NCBI GenBank assembly: GCA_963691655.1
Contig: OY829326.1
Location: 115,727,388 to 115,791,387, forward strand
Direction of reading: 5' to 3'
Length of the DNA: 64,000 nucleotides
Source of the DNA: Toxonevra muliebris
Lineage: Eukaryota > Arthropoda > Insecta > Diptera > Pallopteridae
Shown: positions 11,441 through 23,121 of the stretch, piece by piece
Numbering within the stretch: the stretch's first letter is position 1
Layout: each line of letters opens with the position of its first letter
Made by a program: the position numbers and the translations under genes
Notes under the pieces: model-generated
Databases searched by the model: none
Seen by the model: the letters and a program-made list of their open reading frames with translations, nothing else
What the model was told of the DNA's origin: nothing

Positions 11441-14055
11441 AAAAATAAAATATAGTTTTGCAAAAACAGCCCTCCCCCCACCCTCAAATTTTAGATCTAC
11501 CACTGTCTATGGGTATCGAAAATATAATATTTTTCATTATGTGAACACATCATGTAAAATAAATATTATTGATCATGATAATGAATCAGCAAAATTTCAT
11601 ATAAAAGATCGATTTATCCAATTATATAAAAAATTTCACGGTGTCACATGGGAACAAAAAAAAAAAAAGAAAAGAAAACTCTTATTACGATGGAAAATAA
11701 AATTGCATTATAAGTTAATTATGTTGCAATGAAGTTTACAATTTTATTTACTCAGATCACTTTCATAATTTTACAAATAAACGAAAAATTATTTAAAAAA
11801 AAAAAAAAATAAAAACCAATGTATAAATTTATTTTTATTATTAATTACAATTTTGAATGTTGTTGCAACGAAACAACAAAGGGTCTTCAGGGTAAAACAT
11901 GTTAACGCCACTTGCTACGTCATTCTCTCTCCCCAAAACAAAAACTAAAGAAATTGATCATTTTTCGATATGACAGCAAATGCTGCAGCGCTCGCTGAAA
12001 CCGCTGCAACGTGCAACTTAAGCGTCTCACGATCACAGTGAAAACGCACGCACCATAGGTGGTCAAACAAATCGAACGAATAATCTCGTATTAGTATACG
12101 AAGAGAAGAAATTTCTAGTGAAATTTATTTTCTTTTAAGTTTAACCGCTAAAGTAAAAGCCGCCATCAAAATCAAAAAACCATAATTAACGATATCCTTT
12201 ACACAGGCAAACAGGCAGTCAGTTGAGCAGGAAGGCAGGCGTACGATCGTGTTGTCATTTAAATGTTATACAAAAACACACAAAAAAAATAAAACCAAAA
12301 CTCTCAGGAGATTACAAAGCTATTCAAAGGACATATCGAAACAAGTGGCGCTGTGTACCTGTTTTGCAAAAATTATTTCACACTGTTTGATTAATGAAAA
12401 GTATTAGACGAATAGTTTACGTAGGCGCCACGAGATCAGCAGGATTCACCTTTTTTTACAAAGGCCAGCTGAAAAGTGCACTAATTTACTACTGCTGCTG
12501 AATAATTGTTGATGAACCTGCTGTCATTTGTAGTAGTTGACAGTTGACAATCTTCTCTTATGATCTTACTATGTTGGAAAATGTTTTCTTTTTCTACTTC
12601 TACTAAACAGAAGCAATAATTGACAAGTATCGATCACTTGAGATCACTTGACATGTTTTAAAAGAAAAGTACAAAGGCACGTATAAAATTATAATTAATT
12701 GCAAACATCCTTTCACCCGAACCTTGAAGGCAACTTGAATGTCCTTTTTTTGTAGTTTTCATTTGAAATTTCGTGGCCATTTCATTGTTTTTTCACTATT
12801 GTTTTTTCAGTTGACGTTTAATTCCTTTAACAAAGACCCAAGCATCTGTGTGGATTTGTTTTTTCTCTTGCAGTTTGTTGCAAATTTCTTTTATATTGTT
12901 ACCTTTTATTCTTAAGCATGTAGCGCATGGCGCTAAACCTTCACAATGTTTGATCCTGCCTACTCTTATCCTGCTCTTTTGCTATGTTTTTTTTTTTTTT
13001 CTGTCAGTCTGTCCATTTGATCTATTTCTATAATTATTCATTCGTAAGGCCGGTTATTCTTAAGTCTAGTGCCTATATAATTGTCTTAGTGTTTTATTCT
13101 TTCTTTGATTTCTTTACTTTCCGACTGCTCAGCTTCTGTTGGATCTTTGCTTAAGCTATTGTCCTTTATGTGCATTACTCAGATTTATACATATGTTACC
13201 TTTTGTCAATTTTCTAAGTGGCTCAGAGATGATCGAATAATAATACAAAGAGTGGGTACTTGAAAAACCAGTGAAGCTCACTTATTTAATGCAATCATAA
13301 GATAAATAAAAAAATTTGTTTAAAACTACAATAGTATTAAAAAATATTATGACTTATTTTTCTTTGTGTAGGTATATATTTTCGATTACTTTAGGTTTCG
13401 TTTTGTTTCCTTCTTATTTAAATTCCATAATGAGAGGCTTTAAAACTTATGCAAATCTCTCTGATTTAAAACAACGAATATTTCAGAGACTGAGACCGTT
13501 TAAATCGTTCCTTTCCTGTGGGTTTGACAAATATAAAATGTATCAGATAAAGGAAAATTTTGACTTTAGCGTCCTCGCCGAATTTAGCATGATTTTAAAA
13601 AAAATTCGAACATGATCTATGAGCCCTTAACGGACTCAAAGATTTTATGAACGATATCCGTAATCCAGGATCCGTGTCCTTTGAACTGACGAAAGTTTAT
13701 CCATAACAAAGCCTGTCCATACCAGAACAGTTCTCAGAGTTTTTTGTCAACATGTTTCTGTGTGCTGATTAGTGCACTCCAAGAAACTTCTTACATCTCC
13801 TTCCTCTAAAGAGTCGATAATAAATTTTCTCAAAAATTGGCCTTAAATTACAGAAGCCTGCGAATTTTTGGAATCAGTCGTCATATTCTCGTTTTTAAAG
13901 TTTCAAAAAGGAACACCTCTGATCTAATGATCATTGTTCAGCGTCTAAGAGCTGATCTTGAATGTACCGGACTCAAAAAATTATTAACATAAACGAACAT
14001 TTTTGAGATACGATAAATATCCAAGAATGGCGACAATTCGATGAGCGCAAGGCAA
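11441..14055. other. gene-free; GC-richer island at 11930-12250
   Basis: No coding exon is supported. The part from about 11930 to 12250 is less AT-rich, lacks repeats and contains a TCAGTT initiator-like word at about 12219. It could be a 5-prime untranslated exon or enhancer, but no splice site or reading frame confirms this. The rest is AT-rich, with a T run near 12986-13000. Confidence 0.35.
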
Positions 14056-14059
14056 AAAC

Positions 14060-14290
14060 AGTTTTTGAATTCAGGTTCCAAAATGGTCTCAAAAGTCCCG
14101 AAATTTGGACCATAAATTCAGCTTTTTTTTAGTTTTTCAGCCAAAGTTTTTTTAAAATTTCACATGCAATAACAAAGCTATGGAATATGAAAAATTTTTG
14201 AGCTGAAAAATTAAAAAAAAAAAATCGGGATTTATGGTCCAAATTCTGAGACTTTCGATACCATTTTAGAATCTGAAAATATTTTCTGAT
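14060..14290. repeat. imperfect palindrome (hairpin-forming)
   Basis: About 14065-14130 is the reverse complement of about 14205-14275 with scattered mismatches; both hold TTTGGACCATAAAT in opposite orientation. The loop is about 75 bp. No TIR or target duplication is visible. It may be part of an old fold-back element. Confidence 0.5.
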
Positions 14291-14512
14291 TTTTTCCCTT
14301 GTGTTTAGTAGAAACATTTTTGTGTTGTTATTTTCCGATTTGACGTCATTCTTGTATTGTCCCAAACATGTCCTTTAGCGTCAAAATAAAAACTCGAAAT
14401 TTAACAATATGATAGTCCTTTTTTGTATAAATGGTCATCAAAACACTATCTACAAAGTTTGAGATTAATCGGTTTAGGTGTTGATGTTCCAGATAATAAT
14501 AAAATTTGTTAA

Positions 14513-15034
14513 CCCTTAAACGCCCAATACGCCCGATTTCAATTAAAAACATACCCAGAGGTAGTATTTGTGATTCCGAACAACGTTTGTTCTACGTGTT
14601 TTCAAATAATTTAGTTTAAGGTGCAGTTATTTTAATTTACATGGTTAGGTCAACCTGTAGTAATCTTTGGCGATTATCTGGAGAATAAATTAAAATACAT
14701 TCGCAATAATTTTTAAAAACAATTATTTGGTATTATCCTATACCGTCTGACATAAATTTGTCCACACGGCAATATATTTATTACACAAAATTCGAAAATA
14801 TAAACACCTTTTTTTCAGTTAGTTGTTTAAAATTTTTGCAAAACATGCTTTTCGAGCTAAAAATAACTGTAACTGTACGACAGTTGTCATTTTTCCATTC
14901 TTACTTATACGTATCGATAAAGAAAACTTTAGACAGTAAGATCAGATGTTTATTTTAAATGGCGAACGTAAAATGGCGGCACAGGCAGCCGCGGAAGTGG
15001 TTGGTCACTGCAGTGACCAGTGGGTATTTAAGGG
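14513..15034. mobile_element. TTAA-flanked miniature element (piggyBac-like?)
   Basis: TTAA at 14509-14512 and 15035-15038 flanks ends CCCTTAAACGCCCA and, inverted, CCCTTAAATACCCA (12 of 14 identical). Just inside the right end is a perfect 18-bp palindrome, TGGTCACTGCAGTGACCA (15002-15019). There is no transposase. The TTAA target and CCC ends fit piggyBac-type elements. It abuts the decayed gene at 15060-17570. Confidence 0.55.
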
Positions 15035-15059
15035 TTAAGGGTATTTACTATACCGATTA

Positions 15060-17570
15060 CGAATATCACCAGCTTTTGCTTCATTTTCAATAGAGGAACT
15101 TGACACCTCAGTTACAAGTTTCATACATCTTTCTACAGCATTTATGTGGCAAGGAAGTTTTTTAATGTCTTCAATTTGTGCACTTTATAAAGTTTACCAA
15201 GTCTGCACAACTCAAATGTTGCAGAATAGGAGGCGCAGCCTTGGCTTTCGCAAGTTTATCATTTCAGAATAATGATCCGCATCAAAGTTAAATTCCGGTA
15301 CCTTAAACTTCGAACTTTCTTTGTATTGTCATCAGTAGGCTTCAGCTCTAGAATATATGTTAAAGTAAGCTCCATTTTTTTTCTGATCTTTATAAGCAAG
15401 CATTGCCAAAAGTGTATTTTTAGAGTGCGGAAAATAATCGTTCTTCTGGATCACCGAGTCAATTATCATTTTTATGTCCTTATCGAACATTCTTAATTTA
15501 TTTATTAAACTCCAAAATGGCAAGTTTCTTTGGTGCAGCTTGGATTGGTTTTTATTTCAAACCATACAGGTTCGCAAAACTTTAAGGATATATTTACCCT
15601 TATTATGGTTGTCGAGCATCGAGTTACATGACTGTCAAGTTTGTTGTCGAGTCGACTTAAAATCGGAATTGTGAAACCTAATCGACTCGACAATATTTGT
15701 AATAGATTGCAACAAGCAGAAAACGCTACTGTGAATGAAAAAAAGAAAGAAGAAAAAACTTTTTGAAGTTTAATTTAATTTTAAAAATTAATTTTGCTAA
15801 ATTTTGAGAAATATTCTGCAAATGGGCAATATCGCCATGTTTTTTCCTGACGAAGAGCAAAGTGCTGCAGTAGAAAACTTATCGCGGTTGCGCCGCAATA
15901 TTCGGAGCCGCTTCAATATTTTACACTGTCAGATACAGAATAAGAAAGCATATAAATAAAATCAATGAGTTTCTTAAGTTCTTGTATTCTTTTATTGTAT
16001 TCTAGATTTATCCATAACTTTCGCGAAGCCACGCATATGCTTCTTACGCAGATCACAGTTTCCTCAATTTTTGAAGAGGTCATCGCAATTTTAGAAAGGG
16101 AAATTATGGTAACGAAAAACAGAAGCGAAGCTGCATTTTTACGATAAAACTGGATTTACCGCTGTAATTGGACGCGTAGGCGGAATTGGTTCTGGGTCAG
16201 GCAATAGTTCTTAGTCGAATGAGTTTTTAGTAGCACCCAAAACCACCTCGGCTGGACTTAACATTTTATCGAAGAACATGAATGGCTACACATTCTCCTA
16301 ATGGCGATAGAATTTTCTTTATTAAAAATGCTCGTGATTTACGTTTGCTGTGACATATAATATTTCTTACGAAATTTTCAACAGAATTGATTAATTTTTT
16401 ACCTTATGCCACCACCCAAACTGTTTAGCTTAATAGCCCACTCTCGCTTCATGTCTACTTTTTCTGAGCCCTTATTGAAATTCCTAGCTATTGGGACATT
16501 TTTCTAATGTTTCAAACTGGTTTACATTTGTTACTTTCATTGTTGTTTTATATTCTTCCCAAGGTTTTACAAAAAAAAAAAGTATTGTTCAGTAGCTTTC
16601 GACCACAAAAATTTGAACTTGTCACTTTTTTCGATAGTCGACAGTCGACTCGACTCTCAAAATACCGATTTGTAATAGATTACTTAATCGACTCTCGCCA
16701 CTCGACTACAGTGATACCAATTGATAGCTGTCGATCATTCGACAGTCGACGTCGACAACCATAATAAGGGCAATTGTCTCAAAATATAGAAATTTTTACC
16801 AGGATTCTGCTGTGCGACATAAAACCAGAGAATTTTATTGACTGTAGTTAACCACCTAGAATGTGATATTTTCTTTCTTGATAAACTTACTGTAACATAT
16901 CCTTGATTATATCGAACAAGTATTTTTAGTCTGTACACAGATCTTCAAAGTTAATAACAGGCAAATCCACTAAAATAAGTTAAAAATCAACCACGGAAAG
17001 AGTTTCTCATACTGAAAGTAATTTTCATAATGTTGTGGCAAATGAATTTATACCAACCGTTTTGCCATCAAAAATAAATGCCGCAACGGAAGTTCACTGG
17101 AATGCAGTAAGCAGACAAGCCATTTAAGTGGTATTTTAAGTTCCTCCACCATTAAACAAATGGCTCCGTGTTTAGCCCCAGTATATACCGAAGTTCCATC
17201 GCATCCTATAACAGTCAGCCTTTCGAGGTCATGTTCTCTTATCTGAAGAAAATCATACAATTCAGTTTTAATGCAAAGAGCCGTATTTGAAGATGATGTG
17301 ACATGGTCAATATATTGGGAACCCGGTTCTGAAACAATAACGAAATGTTCCTCCGAAATATATATATTTTTTTTATAATTTATCTCCCTGCAATATTAAT
17401 TTTAGTAATTGTGCGATCTTTTCTACCATCGAAGTATAAGCCTAAGTATAGCCTAACTTTTCTCCAGCTTTTTAGACACATTAACATTACCTCCTGCCAT
17501 TTACCATTTTTCGAGGGCCTCTTTGATTCAGAAGAAAACTTATTTTTAGTAAAGAAACTTTTTTTTTGAT
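15060..17570 (-). pseudogene. decayed member of an unassigned multicopy arthropod family
   Basis: On the minus strand, short frames read in order: LYFDGRKDRTIT (about 17430), SEPGSQYIDHVTSSS (about 17310), ERLTVIGCDGTSVYTGAKHG then PLKWLVCLLHSSELPLRHLF (17060-17225), a degraded VDLPVINFEDLCTD (about 16950), SHSRWLTTVNKILWFYV (about 16840), EPVWFEIKTNPSC (about 15555), IDSVIQKNDYFPHSKNTLLA (about 15430), and LPCHINAVERCMKLVTE (about 15140). I recognise this series, especially GCDGT, the SELPLRHL block and the final AVERCMKLVTE, from large families of uncharacterised arthropod proteins that behave like mobile-element genes. I know no function. Stops and frameshifts occur throughout, and a 1.2-kb TIR element (15597-16770) splits the gene. 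Confidence 0.6.
15597..16770. mobile_element. non-autonomous element with 19-bp TIRs
   Basis: A perfect 19-bp inverted repeat, CCCTTATTATGGTTGTCGA, bounds the segment (15597-15615 and 16752-16770). The subterminal parts on both sides are full of GTCGA/TCGAC words and share TTTGTAATAGATT. It interrupts the pseudogene at 15060-17570 between FYILRQL and the VWFEIK block, which fixes its borders. I could not find a target duplication, so the superfamily is open. It has no transposase-like frame. Confidence 0.7.
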
Positions 17571-18085
17571 CTGGGACAAACGCAAGAATTTAAATCCTTA
17601 CACTTGCAGCTGCAAATATCCAAAAGTTTATATTTATCGTTGAAGTTCGTAGCTCTAAATTAAATTTTTTTTTGAAGTGAAACTTTTTTTCTCTTGTCCT
17701 AAAGTAAAACCAATCGGATGTGACGTTGCGCGTAAGTTTGCAATGCGACATAATTTTGTCGAGCAATGTGCATGAGGGACTAAATATCAATATTCCGTAA
17801 CTGAGTTCACGAGCAAATTATATAATAAACGATTCATAAATAGTTTTAATTCAATATAACATGTTAATTACACACACACGCCTATGGCAGAAAGAACAAT
17901 GTGTAGCGTCGCCATCTTAAAGTTTATGACAGTTAAACATTTCACATGCAGATGGCGCATATGTCCAAGGAATTACATGAAGATGTCGCACACAAAAAGA
18001 GTTCGTCTCCAATTGTCATCGACATTACCGGTACAGAGTTGCAATTTTTGTTCTAGCATTAATCCCAAAAAAAAAATTGGTTGTG

Positions 18086-18270
18086 TATTAACGAACACAA
18101 GGCAGAAGTGAAACTTCTTGTGAACTAAACGAAACACAAGCAAATGAAATTAAAAAATACAAGCCAATGAAGTAACAAAATTAGCGATTGAAAAATTTCA
18201 TTTGCTTGTTATTTGCTTGTGTTTCGTTTGGTTCACAAGAAGTTTCACTTTTGCCTTGTGTTCGTTAATA
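18086..18270. repeat. long hairpin-forming inverted repeat
   Basis: Arms at 18086-18151 and 18194-18270 are near-perfect reverse complements (TTAACGAACACAAGG ... CAAATGAAATT), with an extra 11-nt TTATTTGCTTG duplication in the right arm and a loop of about 42 nt. A transcript would form a stem of more than 60 bp. It may be a palindromic MITE or, less likely, a long-hairpin small-RNA precursor. Confidence 0.75.
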
Positions 18271-18274
18271 TACA

Positions 18275-21130
18275 TTTTAGCTTTTTTATTTTTCCAACTT
18301 CTTAAGTTTCTGAATATCTGAATGGAATTTATCTTGTCGAAAACTGCTTTGAATGTGATGTCTGGTAAAGGCGCTTTCTCCCAAACAACTGACTCAATAA
18401 TCTTCAAACTTGGATCATTTTTAGAAGTTATCAGAAAGTTTTGACAATCGGTTTACTTTTTCTTTATTAATTAAAACTCAACTCTTTCACAAAAAAAGGA
18501 GTCAAAAATGTCCACACTTGAATCTAAAATATCTCGAAAAAGTAGCGTCCTGAGGAAAAACTAAATACACAAAATTAAATTTACGACAGTGTTTTTTGAC
18601 ATCCCTACAGTGTAATTTCCAAACTTGAACTCTTTCGTCATCAATAATGGCGGACGCATAAACTCACTTAAACTCTATTTGCTGTTTTAATGCAAAATGG
18701 AATGGCTGAATGACTGAATGATGAGCACTCGAAATGTCACGGTACTGTGATTTTAATTTTGCCAAGAATATTACGTTCATAATCATACAAAAAAAAGAAG
18801 AAGGAAATCTTATTCAAATCAATGCCTACTACAACAAGGACAACAGCAAAACGTCATTATTAATTTTTCGTCAACCCTTAATAATTCATTTTAATATGTC
18901 AGGACATTCAGGATATGCTTTTAATACTTGAGCTGCCATTTTACAAAACGAAAAAAAATTCAACTGCATTGAAATTGAAATTTTTTGTGGCTTTTTAATG
19001 AAACGCAAAAAAAAGACGATGAAGAAGAAACGTGCGTCAAGTTGTTGTTTTTATTTGTTTGCATATAAAAAGGAGCACTTTTTTTTTGTATATACCAACA
19101 CTGAGATACTCGTATCAAGGCAAAAAAAACCCCCTTATGTATATGTCAAAAGGATAATCACAGCAATCACAAATACCGCATTAAAATCATAAGTATGTAA
19201 TATACAGGGGACTTCAATGCGTAGTACAGAAAATTATATGTATATACTTAAAACACAAAAATACATAATTTATATTTAAATACATATATGTTTGCATGTA
19301 TATATTTCAATGATTATTCAGCCACTGCCATTGCAGGGGTGTGGATTTATTAATAATGTCCTTTTTTCGTCTTATCGTTGTTGTTGTTGCTGTTGCTGCT
19401 GTTGTAATTGTTGTATGATGCATACCGCTCATTATAATTTTTGCATAATGAATGTTGTCATTGAAATTTCCAACAACAAAGACATCATCATCAACATCAA
19501 CCCTGCAATATCATTGAAATATATTAAATGAAAGGGTGTATTTATATTTTGCATCTCTTTTACGCACATGCACAGGATAAACAGCAAATAATATGTGGAT
19601 ATTAAAATCCTTGCCTGGCTTCATATATCAAAAAATGAAAAAATAAAACAACAAGGATTATGAATTATGAAAGAGAAAAATGCCGCTCAACATACTTAAC
19701 ATCAAAATTAATATGCCAACGATGACGATGACTATAAGGACGACGACGACGACGCATCACATCACATTTCATAATGGGTTACCATGAAGCATAGCTGAAG
19801 CAGTAAAGTTAAACGTAACGTTATCCGTCCATCCATCCATCCATTTAACCAACCAACCATTCATCCATTCATACCCCGCGACATCATATACCTCTTCCTT
19901 CCTTCTCATATCGTTCGCCTCATATTCATAATTAGAAATGCTATGCCATTGAAACACGGCGCAGGGTTACTTTAACCCCTTTATTTCATTACACACATAC
20001 ATACATACGTTTGAGTACAGCGTGGCTCATATGGCGTAGTTGTTTTTGTTTTTTCTTCATGCCTTTTTGTTGTTGTTGGCTGAGCTGCATTTGTTTTTAC
20101 TTTTTTTTTAAATTTTTTTATTGTGCATATTATAATTTTTATTAAAGTAGACAGAAGTATGTCATTAGCTCATGTATTTACATGATTTATTTATGATTTA
20201 CTCATATAGTTATATGCAAAATGCTTAAGTATTGGTGAATCTTTCTGTAGCAATTAAGCGAATACTTGCATTAGTAAAATGACAAAATATTTTAAAAAGC
20301 TTCAAGAATGGATTCAGACCAGTGTCGAAATTCTGAAATTTATTTTTCCCCTTAATAGAGAGACAAAAACCTATCGCTACTTTAATATTTCGGCGGTCAG
20401 CTAAGACTCTTGAGAGTTTATGCCAGTTGGAAGCACAAAGCATCCACAGATCTTTAGTAGAGCAGGTCACGCTGTTCTTTTAGTTATTTTCACTCAGACA
20501 ATTTTACTCATTGCTGAATCCAAAATATTTTAAGGATAAACCTCTCCCATCTCCTTTACCTTTTCTAATTAATATCTTAGTCATTAAGAAGACCTTTCCT
20601 ATCGATTCGCTAGTGGTTTCACTCATTTACTTTACATGACTTAGCCATCAAACTAGATCTGTATTATTATGACTTAAACACTTAAGGAGGGTCGTCTTAT
20701 GTGACAGCTTTTTTCTTATCCTTTTTTGCGGAATTTTTGTGACGAACAGTGAAATAATACTAGCTCTGTATTTTTATTAATATTTCAAGAATCATTTAAA
20801 ATGTTTTTCCCCCTCAAACTATACAGTTAAAATAAATTGACCCATCGACTGTCATGATTTCAGGTGTTCTGGTTATCTAGAATCAATCATTAAAACAGCA
20901 TTTTATTCGGTAAGCCTTTGGCTATACCTGGAACAAGAGTTTAGTCAAAGTATTGAAAATTTAATTTTTAGCAGAGTTTTAAAAATAAATATTTAGTTTC
21001 CGTCATTTTTTGTTTCCTATTTCAATTTGAAAAAAAACTATGACAGATATATCCTGAGTCGGGATAGAACTACGCGAACTGCGCGCAATTGGTTTATTGG
21101 TTTTAAAGACACCGTGATAGACGTTATAAA
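18275..21130. other. gene-free region with microsatellites
   Basis: No coding exon is supported. There is a TTG/CTG trinucleotide tract at about 19377-19415, a GAC tract at about 19738-19755, a CCAT tract at about 19828-19845 and a CATA-type tract near 19993-20010. The open frames across them arise from the repeats. Confidence 0.5.
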
Positions 21131-21140
21131 AGCAATTTAA

Positions 21141-23117
21141 GGGGACATTCCAGTTTAAAATTGGGAAAAAAATAGCTTTTTGGGAAATTTTTATTTTTAA
21201 AACTATAAAGTTTTTTACAAAATTGCTCTAAGATGCTATCTTATTGAAGAACAAAAAAAAACATTTTTTTGACCATTTTTAATCCAAGATTTCGGCGGTA
21301 GAGGGCATCTCCAGAGAGGGGTTCCTAATAAAAATAGAGACATAAACTAAAAAAGATTTTGTTTGCTAGACATTTCTCTATAAGTGGAACCAATTAAAAG
21401 TGAAATTTTTCAATTTTTTTTTTTTTGGGTAATTTTTCTCAAAAAAAAAACAAACGAAAAAACATATATTTTGCATGGAACTTTTCTTATAAAAAAAGGG
21501 CCGGAGGAGGGCAGGAGCGGCTGGAATATCCCAATTTTTGAAGTTCCACTTATAGCCACAATGATAATAAATCAAAAGCATTTTCGGTTTAGTCAGTCAA
21601 TCCTGGTGCATACTGAAGGTCTTCAAGTTCTGTCAACTTCTTAAGATGCTCTGATTCGGCCTTCTTTCTCGCTGTGCGTGCTTCTTTAGAATGTTCTCCG
21701 TTGCTTCTTTCAGTTTAGCTACGAGAGTTTCATCAATTTTCAACATCTGAAACGTATTTTTTTTTAGCGATTTTGATAGAAAAAAGTATGTTAATTACGA
21801 TGTCAGTGTCAGTTTTTGAAAGTTCAAAATGGTGGCTCCAATATGGCGAAAGATTTTTTAAAAATTGATCCGATTAATTTGAAATCCGTTGCTCGGGGGT
21901 TTTCGGGGTCGCTATTACGAATCTGGCACCAGATTTTGAAAATATTAAATGGTGGATCCCATATGGAAGAAGAATTTTAAAATATTGATCGGATTCGCGT
22001 AAAATCTAGTTGCTAGGTGTTTTTTAGGGTCACGAGAGGGGGGTGGGTCGGGGGGGATTTCCACCGGGCCCGGATTTCAATCCAAATCCAAAAATCCAGA
22101 AAAACTTTAACAAGCATCTATGCGTCTGAAAATTGAATTATAAACCATGAAAATTATTTATCGGGTTAATCATCTATCAATCGTAAAGACATTTTGCCGA
22201 CGGGCACTAAATTAAAAAAGAATAAAAAACTTCCATCGATCCTGCTCAACTCAAACTAGATTGTCAAGTTTAGCCACTCTATGCCTGGAAGCGAAATTAG
22301 CAAGGAAATTAAATTTTGAAGAGATCATCAATTCCTTCGCATCAGCCAAAGCAAGAAAGGCGTACTTATGAATTATGCGCATGTTGAGAGTTGATAAGAA
22401 AAACTTTTAATGTAATTAAAGTAAAATGGAAGCTTATTATACAGATATCCATATTTAAAGTACAGAATAAATTTTGTTTTTTGATATTTGTCTTTGTATT
22501 TTTATATATTCCGAATTCTGAAACACATTACTTAGTGAACGAAGATATTTACTGTATCATTTGTGGTGTGAAGAGATAAGTGCGGGGGATCCAAAGGTTA
22601 TCACCACCGCGCCCAAATTTTCACTCGACGGCCCTGCATATTTGTATTCAGCGACTCTGAAAACCCACGAGTAACGAGTTTGAAGCGAATCCGATGAACT
22701 TGAAAAATAGTCGGCCATATTGGATCCGCCATTTTAAGTTGTGAAAATCCGATGATAGAGTCCTAATCAGCGTCCCCAGAAACCCCCGAGTAATGAGTTT
22801 CAACCGAATCAGATCAATTTTCAAGAAAATTTCCGCCATATTGGGCCCGCCGTTTTGAATTTCAGAAATTTTATGTCAGATTCGTAATTAGCGACCCTGA
22901 AAATCCCTAAGTTTCGATTTTCACGCTTTTTTATCGAAAACTTCTTTTTAGACGTTAGGTCTCTTTTTTAGTACACTAAGGCCCGCCCAATTATGTATAT
23001 AACTTTCATTTTACTTCGAATTTTTCACTAATAGTTTAGAAAAGTATTCTTTGGAACCCAAAATTCAAAAAGAAAAAAAAAGTCAATGATTTTCAAATTT
23101 TAAACTGGAATGTCCCC
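21141..23117. mobile_element. large fold-back element flanked by TTAA
   Basis: The ends are GGGGACATTCCAGTTTAAAA and its inverse, flanked by TTAA at 21137-21140 and 23118-23121. The right arm holds direct repeats of about 120 bp (22649-22767, 22768-22888 and a partial unit from 22889), each with GCCATATTGG and a CCGCC word. The left arm holds the same unit inverted (about 21820-21935 and 21936-22030). The 2-kb element has no transposase-like frame. TTAA could mean piggyBac-type mobilisation; a TA-target origin cannot be excluded. Confidence 0.7.
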
Positions 23118-23121
23118 TTAA

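Noticed and set aside
22391..22579. Possible small membrane protein
   Set aside because: It lies inside the fold-back element, is AT-biased and has no conserved feature.
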